DNA of 64,000 nucleotides from contig CBCPMX010000099.1 of the NCBI GenBank assembly GCA_965120355.1, positions 1 to 64,000 of the forward strand, in the 5' to 3' direction. This DNA comes from CBCPMX01 sp965120355. GTDB taxonomy: Bacteria; Bacillota; Clostridia; Oscillospirales; Oscillospiraceae. Position numbers and translations under genes: made by a program. Shown one piece after another: positions 41,962 to 50,738 of the stretch. Numbering within the stretch: position 1 is the first letter of the stretch; every line of letters starts with the position of its first letter. The notes below the pieces were generated by a model, which was not told the origin of the DNA, did not search any database, and was given only the letters and a program-made list of their open reading frames with translations.

Positions 41962-42804
41962 TTATGTATCTTGCTGAGAACCGATGCAGGCGTCGTACAA
42001 CGCATTGCGGGACAGGCCCGTTTGGCGAGCCACCTGTCGGACGGCATCTTTTAGAGATTCACCGGAAGTCCGCAGCTGGCGGACATTTTCAACGGCAGTT
42101 TCCATGGAAACAGTTTCCTCAGGGACGGGCTGCGCGCCCTCCACTACCAGGACATATTCGCCGCGGGGCTGCTGCTGCGTGTATAGGACGATGGCTTCAG
42201 CCAGGGTCATCCGCAGAATCTCCTCGTGGAGTTTGGTCAGCTCCCGGCACAGTGCGATCCGCCGCTCTGCACCGAAAGCGGCGGACAGATCCTCCAGGGT
42301 TGCCCGGAGTTTGTGAGGAGCTTCGTAAAAGACCATGGTGCGCCGCTCTGTTAAAAGCGATTGCAGATGTGCCTGGCGGCTGCGTTTATTGGTGGACAGA
42401 AACCCTTCAAAGGTAAAACGCCCTGTGGGCAAGCCCGATACAGCCAGGGCAGTGATGACAGCACAGGGACCGGGAATGGCTGTCACATGCACGCCATTGG
42501 CGGCACAAAGGGCAACCAGATCTTCACCAGGGTCAGAAATGGCCGGTGTGCCGGCGTCGGTGACCAGAGCGCAGTGTTCGTCTGCCAGCAGGCGGGACAG
42601 AATGCGTTGGCCACTTTCGATGCGGTTGTGCTCGTAGTAGCTGACCAGCGGTTTTTTCAGCCCCAGGTGATTCAGCAGCTTCAGAGAGACACGGGTGTCC
42701 TCGGCGGCAATGAAATCGACCTCGGCCAAGATTTGACGGCAGCGGTCAGAAATGTCGCCCAGGTTTCCAATGGGCGTGGGAACAAGATAGAGGGTTCCAG
42801 CCAT
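41962..42804 (-). CDS. rsmI: 16S rRNA 2'-O-ribose C1402 methyltransferase
   Basis: A 280-residue tetrapyrrole-methylase-fold enzyme: TLYLVPTPIGNLGDISDRC, EDTRVSLKLLNHLG and DAGTPAISDPGEDLV. It methylates C1402 in the decoding centre. ATG 42804 with AAGGAG upstream; the longer open frame before it is not conserved-looking. Lies 172 bases after the NPPYY methyltransferase. Confidence 0.93.
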   Translation of the reverse strand: MAGTLYLVPTPIGNLGDISDRCRQILAEVDFIAAEDTRVSLKLLNHLGLKKPLVSYYEHNRIESGQRILSRLLADEHCALVTDAGTPAISDPGEDLVALCAANGVHVTAIPGPCAVITALAVSGLPTGRFTFEGFLSTNKRSRQAHLQSLLTERRTMVFYEAPHKLRATLEDLSAAFGAERRIALCRELTKLHEEILRMTLAEAIVLYTQQQPRGEYVLVVEGAQPVPEETVSMETAVENVRQLRTSGESLKDAVRQVARQTGLSRNALYDACIGSQQDT

Positions 42805-42976
42805 GTAAGGCGCTCCTTTCGGGGGGTGATTGTCCGGCTTGAAAAAGCCGAATGGTGCAATGCGTCCTGCGGGATTTGTAGGCACTGTTTCCGCCGCGCC
42901 ATGGTAAGAATGCCCGGGGCCAGGGGAGACTGTCCAGGGACAGGCTGCCGGAAATCAGCTCGGAAACGCCCCGCCT

Positions 42977-43708
42977 TTATGTGCTGCAGCGGGACGGGGG
43001 TCCGTACAGACGGCGGAAATCTTCTGTAGGCTGTCCGTGGGCGTCGTAGAGGACCAGGTCCGGTTCCAGCCGCAGGCCGGGCCGGCCGCCTCGCCGGCTC
43101 TCCAGCAAAACCAAGCTTGCCGCTTTGCCGGGCCGATGGCAGACCAGCTGCATCCGTTTCGGTTCAAATCCGCTTTCCCGTAGTGTGCAAAACAGGTCTG
43201 TCAGCCGCTCCGGCTTATGCACCAGGGCAAAGCCGCCGCCATACTGCACCAGCCAGGCGGCGGCACGGCAGACGTCCTCCAGGGTACAGGACGCTTCGCT
43301 GCGGGCGGTGCGGCGATCTGCGTTCTGGGAAACGGCTCCTGCGCCTGCGGGGTAATAGGGGGGATTGGAGACGGCATATTGAAAGCTGCCCATGGGCAGC
43401 AATGTACGGGTTTGCCGCAGATCGCCTTCCACCACGGAAAAGCGCTGGGACATGCCGTTGCGGGCGGCGTTTTCCGCGGCCATCTTTGCTGCGGAGGGCT
43501 GCAGTTCCACGCCGGTAAACCGCGCGTCAGGCAAACGGCCTGCCAGCAGCAAGCCGATCACGCCGCAGCCGCAGCCCAGATCCGCAATGTGCCCGCCAGG
43601 CGGCGGCGCCGCAAATCCGGCCAGGGCAAAGGCGTCTGTATTAAGTGGAAATGCGCCAGGGGCGTGCCGGTAGCGAACGCCGGGCCAGATCCATTCTTCT
43701 TCCTGCAT
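42977..43708 (-). CDS. tRNA1(Val) adenine-N6 methyltransferase-like protein
   Basis: A 243-residue SAM methyltransferase: PLNTDAFALAGFAA, motif I DLGCGCGVIGLLLAG near residue 43 and the N6-adenine signature SNPPYYPAGAG near 115. It matches the YfiC/TrmN6-like family that is usually next to rsmI in Firmicutes, as here. Confidence 0.88.
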   Translation of the reverse strand: MQEEEWIWPGVRYRHAPGAFPLNTDAFALAGFAAPPPGGHIADLGCGCGVIGLLLAGRLPDARFTGVELQPSAAKMAAENAARNGMSQRFSVVEGDLRQTRTLLPMGSFQYAVSNPPYYPAGAGAVSQNADRRTARSEASCTLEDVCRAAAWLVQYGGGFALVHKPERLTDLFCTLRESGFEPKRMQLVCHRPGKAASLVLLESRRGGRPGLRLEPDLVLYDAHGQPTEDFRRLYGPPSRCST

Positions 43709-43731
43709 TGGCGCCTCCCTAGATAGAAACT

Positions 43732-43758
43732 AAAAAGGCGGGCAACGCCCGCCTTTTT
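43732..43758. terminator. Bidirectional terminator, AAAAAGGCGGGC stem
   Basis: 12-bp stem AAAAAGGCGGGC with GCCCGCCTTTTT, loop AAC. It terminates the ferredoxin gene on the minus strand and would work in both directions. Confidence 0.88.
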
Positions 43759-43773
43759 GCTTTTCTGTCTGAC

Positions 43774-43944
43774 TTAAGCCTCAGAAATTGCCTCCATAGG
43801 GCAGACATCCTGACAAGAGCCGCAATCAATGCAGGTATCAGGATCCACCATGTAGTGCTCATCACCCATGGCGATGGCCTCGACGGGGCAGGTGCTGGCG
43901 CAAGCGCCGCAGCTAATGCAATCATCGCTGATTTTCCGTGCCAT
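43774..43944 (-). CDS. 2[4Fe-4S] ferredoxin
   Basis: A 56-residue clostridial-type ferredoxin with two CxxCxxCxxxCP motifs (CISCGACASTCP and CIDCGSCQDVCP). A low-potential electron carrier, plausibly able to serve pyruvate:ferredoxin oxidoreductase and hydrogenase. ATG 43944 has GGAGG upstream. Single-gene unit with its own promoter and terminator. Confidence 0.95.
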   Translation of the reverse strand: MARKISDDCISCGACASTCPVEAIAMGDEHYMVDPDTCIDCGSCQDVCPMEAISEA

Positions 43945-43975
43945 ATCAAACACCTCCAAAATCAATGTCAAATTT

Positions 43976-44003
43976 ATTGTAGCACGTTTTTTCAAAAAAG
44001 CAA
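43976..44003 (-). promoter_or_regulatory. Promoter of the ferredoxin gene
   Basis: TTGCTT (complement of 43998-44003), 16-base spacer, TACAAT (complement of 43976-43981). Confidence 0.7.
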
Positions 44004-44039
44004 TTATTAATTCCAAGAATATGAGGGAAATTGCACAGA

Positions 44040-46712
44040 TCAGCCGAGACTGTAGAGCATCTTTGCCACCTGCGCTCTAGTGACGGTGCCGGTGGGGTTG
44101 AGCATGCCGTTTTCACCGGAAATAACGCCGCGGGTGACCATGACGGCAATGTGGCTCTCGGCCCATGCGGGAACGGCTTCGCTGTCAGCAAAGGAGGAGA
44201 GGCTGGCTTCCGCATATCCCTTGTCCTGCGTGCGGCCGATGAGAGTGATGGCCTCCTGCCGGGTGATGGTGCTGTTGGGATAACAGTACAGCTGGCCATT
44301 GTCGGCGGAACCGGTCATGAGCCCCAGGGAGTAGGCTGCCTTGACGGCATTCAGCGCCCAAGAGGAGATGGAACTGCTGTCAGCAAAGGGCAGCGTTACA
44401 TCTGCATACTGGCTGGCATCCACACCCAGCCAATTGATCAGGGCCACGGCAAATTCCTGCCGGGTCATGGAGTCGTTGGGGCGGTATGTGAGCTGACCGG
44501 TGGTTTCATCAGTTGAACCGGAGAGGACGCCCCGGTGGTACAGAGAGACAATCGCTGTCTCCGCCCAGTGCCCGTCCGTATCAGAGAAGGGGGAGTTGAC
44601 GGCGCCTTCCACCTCATAGGAGACGGAGGACAGGTTCCCGGCGCCATCCTTGGCTGTCACAACGATCAAATGAGCATCGCCGTCATTGGGCAGGGAGATC
44701 GAGGCAACATTGTTGCTCCAGGAGTAGGGGGTCTTCACGCCGTCCAGTGTGACGGTAATGGTGTCCACTCCGCTTTCGCTGTCGGTGACGCCTACGTTCA
44801 GTGTATCCGTACCCACGCTCAGGGAGAAGGTCGGTGCGGTGGTATCCGAGATAGAGGCAGTGGACAGTAGGAGCTGATCAATATAAATGGTACCGGAGGT
44901 GGAGACCGTCGTATCCTGCTCTGTGATGGCGAAGCCAACAATGGCCTCAGTGCCCAGAGGCAGCGTGGTGGTCAAATAACTCCAGCCAGTGAAGGTCAGC
45001 TGGCCAATCCACAGAGAGTAGGTTTCACCGTCCTGGAGATATTTCACCGACAGGGCGTTGCCGCTGCCGTCTCCATAGACCCAGACGCCCAGGGCCAGCC
45101 GGTCATCCCGCGTCGGAAGCGACGCAGTGGCCACGGCTTGCCGCCTGCCGCTGGTGGTTTCCAGCTGGTTCAGATCATAATCGAGCTGGAGACTGCCTTT
45201 CCCGTATTTGACATAGGACATATCGGTGTTCAGCGCTGCAGAAATGCCGATGCCGGAGCTGACCACTGACGATTCAAAGCCAAAAGTAGTCACACCGCTG
45301 GCGGAAGAGACGGCATCTGTGGAAGAATTGGACTGCGAGGGAGACTGGGACGTCGAATCGGATTGTGTGGGGATCTCTGTGGAGGACTCCGGCGTCTCCG
45401 ATTCTGTGGGCGCTGCCGGTTCTTCCTCTATGACGAAGTCGTCTTCAGGCGCTACCAGGGAGCCGTCGTCTGTGGGCAGCTCTACGTTGGAGCCGGGCAG
45501 CTCTGGCAGATTCTCCACTGCAGTGACCAGGAAGATGCCGTTGGCCACTTTTCGCTGAGAACCACTGTCCGACGGAGAATTGATTGTGGAGTATGTACGG
45601 TAAATCGTAGCGCCCATGGTGGTAGAGCCGCCGCCGTCCAGATTGATGGCTGTGACGCAGCCCAACTCTACCATACGCTGCGCCAGCTCACTGAGGGTCA
45701 GACCGTCGCTGTAGCCTGTCTGTGCGCCGTCTACCGTGTACAGCAGAATGCTGCCGTCGGCTTTGATGCCCAGCGCAGTGCGGGCGGTGCGGGTGGCCGC
45801 TGTGGTGGCGGAGAAGGGGAAGCTGGTTTGGGCCTCGCCGCCCACCACCAGCATATCGCCAGCGCCGCAGGCGCTGACAGCGGTCTGCCATCCGGCATTG
45901 GCTGTGACGGTGAAAGTCAGCTGCATCCCCTGCGTCAACTGGTCAATGAAGCCGGAAATGGCTGTCTGATAGGTGGTATTGACGGCAATGGACAGAACCC
46001 AACAGCCTTCTGGAATGGAAAAGGAGGACTCGGCATAGGTGGAAGTTTGAATGACTTCCGCGGTGATTGTGTCGCCAATATGCATCTGATCGGAAGTGGG
46101 GCGAAGCACCACATTGTAGGTAGGCATGCCGGCTTTGGTGGCGGTGTCATAGTCCCGGGAATACAGGACGATTCCGCTGCTGGTGGTCATGGCCTTGTTG
46201 TAGTTGATGGAGGCATAACTGCCCGCAGAACAGGACAGAGAAATGGCCAGGCCCGGATCGCCGATGATGGCTGCACCGGTCTCGGTAAAGCCGACGGCGT
46301 TGGTACTGCCGCTGGTGCGGATCACACCGTTGGTGATTTCCATACCGTAGGGAATGCCGCTGCTGAATTCAAAAAAGCTGGCGTTAATGCCTGCGACCAC
46401 AGCCAGTCCGGTGCTTTCGTGGACGTAGCTGGCAGTGGTGCTGAGGGTGGAACGGCCATAGAGCGTATCACCATAGGCAACGACCGGCATGACGGTACCA
46501 GGCTGAAATACCACCATGTTTTCCGACTGTGTGGTTTGGTTGCTGGAGCTATAATAGGTCGTTTGATACAGCGTGGTTCCATCTGCCAGATCGGTTGCGT
46601 TGGAACTGAGCTGAGTGCCCAGAATTGAAGTGGAATCTGCTACGACCACGACCGAAAGCAAAATTGCGACCATGATCCCCATAGCCAGCAACCTGCGTAG
46701 TGTATGTTTCAT
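44040..46712 (-). CDS. SLH-anchored phosphodiester glycosidase (NAGPA/DUF2233) protein
   Basis: An 890-residue exported protein. Signal peptide in the first ~30 residues (LLAMGIMVAILLSVVVVA); a NAGPA-type domain (about 70-400) with GINASFFEFSSGIPYGMEI and INLDGGGSTTMGA; a Ser/Thr/Glu-rich linker; a beta-sandwich, probably carbohydrate-binding (about 475-625); and three C-terminal SLH repeats (about 705-890) for anchoring to cell-wall polymer. Family members cleave GlcNAc-1-phosphodiester-like bonds, so a wall or teichoic-type glycan is a plausible substrate (inference). ATG 46712 with AGGAGG. Confidence 0.88.
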   Translation of the reverse strand: MKHTLRRLLAMGIMVAILLSVVVVADSTSILGTQLSSNATDLADGTTLYQTTYYSSSNQTTQSENMVVFQPGTVMPVVAYGDTLYGRSTLSTTASYVHESTGLAVVAGINASFFEFSSGIPYGMEITNGVIRTSGSTNAVGFTETGAAIIGDPGLAISLSCSAGSYASINYNKAMTTSSGIVLYSRDYDTATKAGMPTYNVVLRPTSDQMHIGDTITAEVIQTSTYAESSFSIPEGCWVLSIAVNTTYQTAISGFIDQLTQGMQLTFTVTANAGWQTAVSACGAGDMLVVGGEAQTSFPFSATTAATRTARTALGIKADGSILLYTVDGAQTGYSDGLTLSELAQRMVELGCVTAINLDGGGSTTMGATIYRTYSTINSPSDSGSQRKVANGIFLVTAVENLPELPGSNVELPTDDGSLVAPEDDFVIEEEPAAPTESETPESSTEIPTQSDSTSQSPSQSNSSTDAVSSASGVTTFGFESSVVSSGIGISAALNTDMSYVKYGKGSLQLDYDLNQLETTSGRRQAVATASLPTRDDRLALGVWVYGDGSGNALSVKYLQDGETYSLWIGQLTFTGWSYLTTTLPLGTEAIVGFAITEQDTTVSTSGTIYIDQLLLSTASISDTTAPTFSLSVGTDTLNVGVTDSESGVDTITVTLDGVKTPYSWSNNVASISLPNDGDAHLIVVTAKDGAGNLSSVSYEVEGAVNSPFSDTDGHWAETAIVSLYHRGVLSGSTDETTGQLTYRPNDSMTRQEFAVALINWLGVDASQYADVTLPFADSSSISSWALNAVKAAYSLGLMTGSADNGQLYCYPNSTITRQEAITLIGRTQDKGYAEASLSSFADSEAVPAWAESHIAVMVTRGVISGENGMLNPTGTVTRAQVAKMLYSLG

Positions 46713-46910
46713 GGGTCCTCCTATGTAAACTGTCAAATTGGTAATTGCACGAAATGGTGTGATTATGTTAACATGTTTTTGCGAAAAAGGCAAGGGGCAG
46801 TTGGACAGCAATGCGTTGGTTTCGTTAAAATTCTGTTACAATCTGCTGAAATTTGCACTGCGGAAGGCGGATTGTCCGGGTTGCATACTGGGGATTGCGG
46901 ACAAAAATAA

Positions 46911-46945
46911 CCTCCCCCTCTCCCTGCCGGAGCAAAGAGAAGGGG
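46911..46945 (-). terminator. Terminator-like hairpin after folT
   Basis: Imperfect stem between CCCCTCTC (about 46914-46922) and AGAGAAGGGG (46936-46945); on the minus strand followed by AGGTTATTTTTG. Confidence 0.5.
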
Positions 46946-46960
46946 AGCGCAGCAGCCAGA

Positions 46961-47569
46961 TCAAAGTAGGGGAATGGTTCTTTTCCCTTCCGGCAGAGCC
47001 GGTACCGCCCGCAGCTGGGCCAGCCGGGGCAGCAGCAGCTGAAACACTGCCACCAGCGCAAGAACCTCAAAAGGTAGCAGGACGGTGTTTTTTACAATGC
47101 TGGAGGCAAAATAATAGTAATACCCTTTGCTGTAAAGCATGGCGCTCCAAACGCTGCCCAGCAGGACGTTGACCCCGTAGTTGACCACGGCTTTGCACAG
47201 CAGCAGCCGCAGGACGCTGATGTGTTGGCGGTAGAGCAGCAGCCCATAGCACAGCCCGCCCAGCATGGACGAGAGGGTGTAGCCCGGGAAAAACGCGCCG
47301 GAGGGGTGAATCACAAAGCCCAAAATGTCCGAGACAAACCCCACCAGTACTCCCAGCACCGGTCCGTAGACCGTGGCCCCCAAACTGGTGAACAGAAAGG
47401 TGAAATAAATCCGAAGATTGGATCCCACCGGAATAAACACGGTGGAAATGGCAATGGTCAGAGCGCAGATGACGGCAGCAAGGGCAATTTGGCGGACGCT
47501 GCGCACCTGCGCGCAGGCAGACCGCCAGTACCGTGAGGACGTCACTGGCAGGTATTCAATTGGACGCAA
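46961..47569 (-). CDS. folT: Folate ECF transporter S component FolT
   Basis: A 202-residue membrane protein with about six helices: ALTIAISTVFIPVGSNLRIY, FTSLGATVYGPVLGVLVGF and HPSGAFFPGYTLSSMLGG match folate-specific S components. It needs the shared EcfAA'T module, not seen here. The start is TTG 47569, seven bases after AGGAGGAGG; an in-frame ATG at 47605 lies upstream and would translate through that RBS, so I rejected it. A tetrahydrofolate riboswitch precedes it. Confidence 0.9.
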   Translation of the reverse strand: MRPIEYLPVTSSRYWRSACAQVRSVRQIALAAVICALTIAISTVFIPVGSNLRIYFTFLFTSLGATVYGPVLGVLVGFVSDILGFVIHPSGAFFPGYTLSSMLGGLCYGLLLYRQHISVLRLLLCKAVVNYGVNVLLGSVWSAMLYSKGYYYYFASSIVKNTVLLPFEVLALVAVFQLLLPRLAQLRAVPALPEGKRTIPLL

Positions 47570-47574
47570 TAAAA

Positions 47575-47616
47575 AACCTCCTCCTAGAATGGGCAGATGC
47601 CACATAGAGGAAGGTT
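47575..47616 (-). promoter_or_regulatory. RBS-sequestering hairpin of folT
   Basis: The Shine-Dalgarno segment TAGGAGGAGGTT (complement of 47575-47586) can pair with AACCTTCCTCTA (complement of 47605-47616): ten Watson-Crick or wobble pairs and one mismatch. It sits just after the riboswitch 3' arm, so ligand binding may act on translation. Confidence 0.6.
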
Positions 47617-47625
47617 CCAGTATGC

Positions 47626-47728
47626 GGCAGCGGGATGCGGACTATGTACGGCAAGCGCCTGCGCGCTTTTCGTTCCGGAGACAACTCCCCGTTCTCCGGA
47701 CACGTGACCCACAGAGTCCTACTCTGCC
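47626..47728 (-). promoter_or_regulatory. Tetrahydrofolate riboswitch
   Basis: On the minus strand: P1 arm GGCAGAGTAGG (about 47718-47728), the core GGAGAACGGGGAGTTG, then CTCCGGAACGAAAAGC, and the closing CTGCC (47626-47630). These are the conserved THF-riboswitch segments, in front of folT, its usual target. Confidence 0.85.
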
Positions 47729-47762
47729 TTTATGCGGGGCGTACGGCCCCTTTTACACCTCT

Positions 47763-47790
47763 ATTATACACCGGATGTGGAAAAGTGCAA
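47763..47790 (-). promoter_or_regulatory. Promoter of the folT riboswitch
   Basis: TTGCAC (complement of 47785-47790), 16-base spacer, TATAAT (complement of 47763-47768). Confidence 0.75.
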
Positions 47791-47910
47791 TAGGCGGGTG
47801 AAGAAAAAACGTCTTTTTTTGCAGGCCGGACTTGCTATTTGCTGCAAAGTCGTATTATAGTATAGGCGGCAATATAGAATCTTATCGAAAACCCGGAGGA
47901 ATACAAAGCC

Positions 47911-48669
47911 ATGAAACCATCCATTGAATTCTGGGAGGAGCTGCAATGCAACGCCTTTCCTGCCCTGCAAACGATTCTGTACGACGGCTGGAGCATTCGC
48001 TTCGGCGGCGGCTTTACCTACCGCGTCAACTGTGCAAATCCCATGTATCCCGGGACGCTGCCGCTGGAGGAGAAGCTTCAGTATGCTGAGGATGCATACC
48101 GCCGCAGCGGCTTGGACAAGGCTATTGTCAAGCTCCACGACGGAATGGGGACTGACGCCGCCGCCTGTGACGAAATCTTGGACCGGTGGGGGTATGGTAC
48201 CGAGCGCAGCGGGAACCTGTTCATTTGTGATCTCACAGCCCAACCGGCCGGCACCAGCGAAGGCGTACAGTTGGAGCAGACGCCCACAGATTTGTGGCTG
48301 GGCCAATTTCTGGATATGAACGGCACACGGGATTCACGACAGCGGGATGCCGCCTTCCATATGCTGAAGAACATCTGGCAGCCCACCATTGCTGCGTCCA
48401 TTGTGCAGGATGGGAAGATGGTTGCCTGCGGTTTGGGCGTTGTGGAACGGGGCTGCGTAGGGCTGTACGATATTTTTGTAGATCCGGCCTGCCGCCGGCA
48501 GCATTTGGGCCAGCGGCTGTGTGCCGCCATCATGGAGCAGGGACGGCGGCAGGGCTGCCACACCGCTTATCTTCAGGTGCTCAGCGACAATGAGGCTGCC
48601 AGAAAACTCTACGCCGGGCTGGGGTATCAGGAAGGCTATCACTACTGGTTCCGCATCAAACGGTTTTAA
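47911..48669 (+). CDS. GNAT family N-acetyltransferase
   Basis: A 252-residue two-part protein: an N-terminal domain (about 1-115) found in a subgroup of GNAT enzymes (WSIRFGGGFTYRVNCANPMY) and a C-terminal acetyltransferase domain with VDPACRRQHLGQRLCAAIM and LSDNEAARKLYAGLGY. Substrate unknown. GGAGG precedes the ATG by nine bases. Confidence 0.88.
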   Translation: MKPSIEFWEELQCNAFPALQTILYDGWSIRFGGGFTYRVNCANPMYPGTLPLEEKLQYAEDAYRRSGLDKAIVKLHDGMGTDAAACDEILDRWGYGTERSGNLFICDLTAQPAGTSEGVQLEQTPTDLWLGQFLDMNGTRDSRQRDAAFHMLKNIWQPTIAASIVQDGKMVACGLGVVERGCVGLYDIFVDPACRRQHLGQRLCAAIMEQGRRQGCHTAYLQVLSDNEAARKLYAGLGYQEGYHYWFRIKRF

Positions 48670-48701
48670 CATGAAGAAATGCAAATAAACACGGAAATTG
48701 C

Positions 48702-48730
48702 TTGCATGTTGAGAGAAAAGCGGGTATAAT
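48702..48730 (+). promoter_or_regulatory. SigA-type promoter of the small membrane-protein gene
   Basis: TTGCAT (48702-48707), 17-base spacer, TATAAT (48725-48730). Confidence 0.75.
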
Positions 48731-48804
48731 AAATTATCAACATAACCAATGCGCACATGACCTGCAGGTGCCGCGTGCACTGCAAGACGAACGGAGGAAA
48801 CTCT

Positions 48805-48963
48805 ATGAAAACTGCAAGATTTGTGCTGAAGATTGTCGGCGCTTCATTGACGCTGGCTGGCGCCATCTGCCTGTTTATCGGGTTTTGGGACAAGCTGTTT
48901 ACAGAGCTTCCAAAACGCTGCATGCGTCCAAAGGAGTATGACGACTACGCGGATGTGGATTGA
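48805..48963 (+). CDS. Small single-pass membrane protein, unknown function
   Basis: A 52-residue protein with one hydrophobic segment (IVGASLTLAGAICLFIGF, residues 10-27) and a charged, acidic tail (EYDDYADVD). It has a good promoter, an RBS (GGAGG, five bases spacing) and its own terminator, so it is real although the family is not known to me. Confidence 0.75.
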   Translation: MKTARFVLKIVGASLTLAGAICLFIGFWDKLFTELPKRCMRPKEYDDYADVD

Positions 48964-48965
48964 GC

Positions 48966-49012
48966 AAAACGCGGCTCAGGAGAGGGCAAACCTGTCTTGA
49001 GCTGCGTTTTTT
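48966..49012 (+). terminator. Terminator of the small membrane-protein gene
   Basis: AAAACGCGGCTCA pairs with TGAGCTGCGTTTT (one G-U) around a loop of 19 bases and ends in a T-run. Confidence 0.75.
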
Positions 49013-49362
49013 CAACCCCGTATGACCTTTATCTGCATTTTATGTGAATTTATAATGAAAAAGAAAATGGTATGTATATAAAAGACTCCTATAACGAGAA
49101 ATCAAGCATTTACCATTTTGAACAAATCACAGAGCGGTACGGCTTTTGGAAAAATCATCATCGCACCTGAATTTATATGCCTGAAGTATCTTATATTTGG
49201 CGCCCCAGTTAAAGATGATGTAAAACGATTTTATCAACCATTTTATCAAAATTAGAAGAACTCCAGAAAAATACTTGCGATTCGACAAAGAATAAGATAC
49301 AATAAGATGACAAAATTCGTTAGCGGTATATAACTTTTAAGAATGCGAGGTTGGTAAGAAAA
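49013..49362. other. A+T-rich intergenic region before the PRPP synthetase
   Basis: About 350 bases, clearly more A+T-rich than the surroundings. It holds the prs promoter and a direct repeat of ATTTTATCAA (49228-49237 and 49240-49249). No gene is seen. Confidence 0.6.
49275..49303 (+). promoter_or_regulatory. Promoter of the PRPP synthetase gene
   Basis: TTGCGA (49275-49280), 17-base spacer, TACAAT (49298-49303). Confidence 0.7.
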
Positions 49363-50514
49363 ATGGAAGCCAAAGACATTTTCCATGGCGACGAATATAC
49401 GCCGGAGTTGGGCCTTCTGGTTACAGAAAGCGCCAAGACCTGGGGAGCGGAGATTGACCGGTACCTGGTGGAATGGGCCAGAGGTACGGAGAAGGAAAAA
49501 GACACCTTTATCATCGACTGCGAATGTCCCCGGTTCTCCTCCGGCGACGCAAAGGGCCTGATCAAAGAGTCCATTCGGGGCAAGGATCTGTTCATCCTGA
49601 CAGATGTGGGGAACTACAGCTGCACCTATAATCTGTTCGGAACCCAGAACCACATGAGCCCTGACGACCATTTCGCTGACGTTAAGCGCCTGATCCAGGC
49701 CACCAGCGGCAAGGCACACAGCCTGACGGTCATTATGCCCATTTTGTACGGCGGTCGCCAGCATCGCCGCAGCTACCGTGAGAGCCTGGACTGTGCCTAC
49801 GCCCTGCAGGAACTGCAGGCTATGGGTGTAACCAATATTATTTCTTTTGACGCCCATGATCCTCGCGTGCAGAATGCCGTACCGCTGATGGGTTTTGACA
49901 GCATTATGCCGCATTATCAGGTGCTGAAAGCATTGCTGAGAGCTTACCCCAATCTGACTTTGGACCGGGATCACTTTATGCTGGTTTCTCCCGACGAGGG
50001 CGCGATGAACCGGAATATGTATTATGCCTCTGTGCTGTCCGTCAACCTGGGCATGTTCTATAAGCGCCGCGACTACTCCCGCATTGTAAATGGCCGCAAT
50101 CCCATTGAGGCCCATGAGTACTTGGGGCAGAGCGTGGAAGGGAAGGATGTCTTTGTGGCAGACGACATCATCTCCTCCGGCGATTCCATGCTGGACTTGG
50201 CCTATAAGCTCAAGGAGAAAAAGGCCAATCGCGTGTTCGCCAACGCCACATATGCCATCTTCACCAACGGCCTGGCCGGGTTTGACAAAGCGTATCAGGA
50301 GGGCATCATTGATGGCGTTTTGGGGACCAACCTGACGTATCAGTCTCCGGAGTTGCTGTCCCGGCCCTGGTTCCACAGTGTGGATTGCAGTAAGTACTGC
50401 GCCTATATCATTGCCGCGCTGAATCATCAGACCAGTATTGGCAGCATCATCGACCCCCATGAGAAGATCATGAATTTGCTGGAGAAATATAACGCTGCTA
50501 GAGCATGCGTATAA
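49363..50514 (+). CDS. prs: Ribose-phosphate pyrophosphokinase, long atypical form
   Basis: A 383-residue PRPP synthetase-like enzyme, about 70 residues longer than the classical 315. The PRPP-binding loop VADDIISSGDSMLD near residue 265, the DAHDPRVQNAVP segment near 164 and the RRSY region near 133 are recognisable. It makes PRPP for nucleotide, His and Trp synthesis. Start at ATG 49363; the RBS (GCGAGG) is distant and a TTG at 49351 is an alternative. Confidence 0.87.
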   Translation: MEAKDIFHGDEYTPELGLLVTESAKTWGAEIDRYLVEWARGTEKEKDTFIIDCECPRFSSGDAKGLIKESIRGKDLFILTDVGNYSCTYNLFGTQNHMSPDDHFADVKRLIQATSGKAHSLTVIMPILYGGRQHRRSYRESLDCAYALQELQAMGVTNIISFDAHDPRVQNAVPLMGFDSIMPHYQVLKALLRAYPNLTLDRDHFMLVSPDEGAMNRNMYYASVLSVNLGMFYKRRDYSRIVNGRNPIEAHEYLGQSVEGKDVFVADDIISSGDSMLDLAYKLKEKKANRVFANATYAIFTNGLAGFDKAYQEGIIDGVLGTNLTYQSPELLSRPWFHSVDCSKYCAYIIAALNHQTSIGSIIDPHEKIMNLLEKYNAARACV

Positions 50515-50526
50515 TCCCAATGCAGC

Positions 50527-50568
50527 ACCACGCGCCGCAGAGCCTTGAGCCTGCGGCGCGTGGTTTTC
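50527..50568 (+). terminator. Terminator of the PRPP synthetase gene
   Basis: Perfect 14-bp stem ACCACGCGCCGCAG with 50551-50564, 10-base loop, then TTTTC. Confidence 0.85.
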
Positions 50569-50701
50569 GTTGTGATTTATAGGAAAAAGTCCGTCTGTAT
50601 ATCATGCCCTGCGGCGTGGAAGCCGGGCTCGGACAGGCGTATGTTGCGTTAGTAGAGGAAAACCCACGCCGGAGGGGGAGAAAATGCCTGAACCGGGGAC
50701 A

Positions 50702-50738
50702 ATAAAAGCGATGGGCATGCTTAAGCATGCCCATCGCC
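50702..50738 (-). terminator. Terminator overlapping the end of the 62-codon gene
   Basis: A 13-bp perfect stem (GCGATGGGCATGC with its complement, 50709-50738) with loop TTAA that contains the TAA stop of the gene; on the minus strand followed by TTTTATTG. Confidence 0.82.

Noticed and set aside
45363..46628. 421-codon plus-strand frame
   Set aside because: Antisense to the SLH glycosidase gene; no RBS or family match.
50498..50734. 78-codon minus-strand frame at the prs terminator
   Set aside because: It reads through two terminator hairpins and has a Cys/Arg-rich shadow composition.
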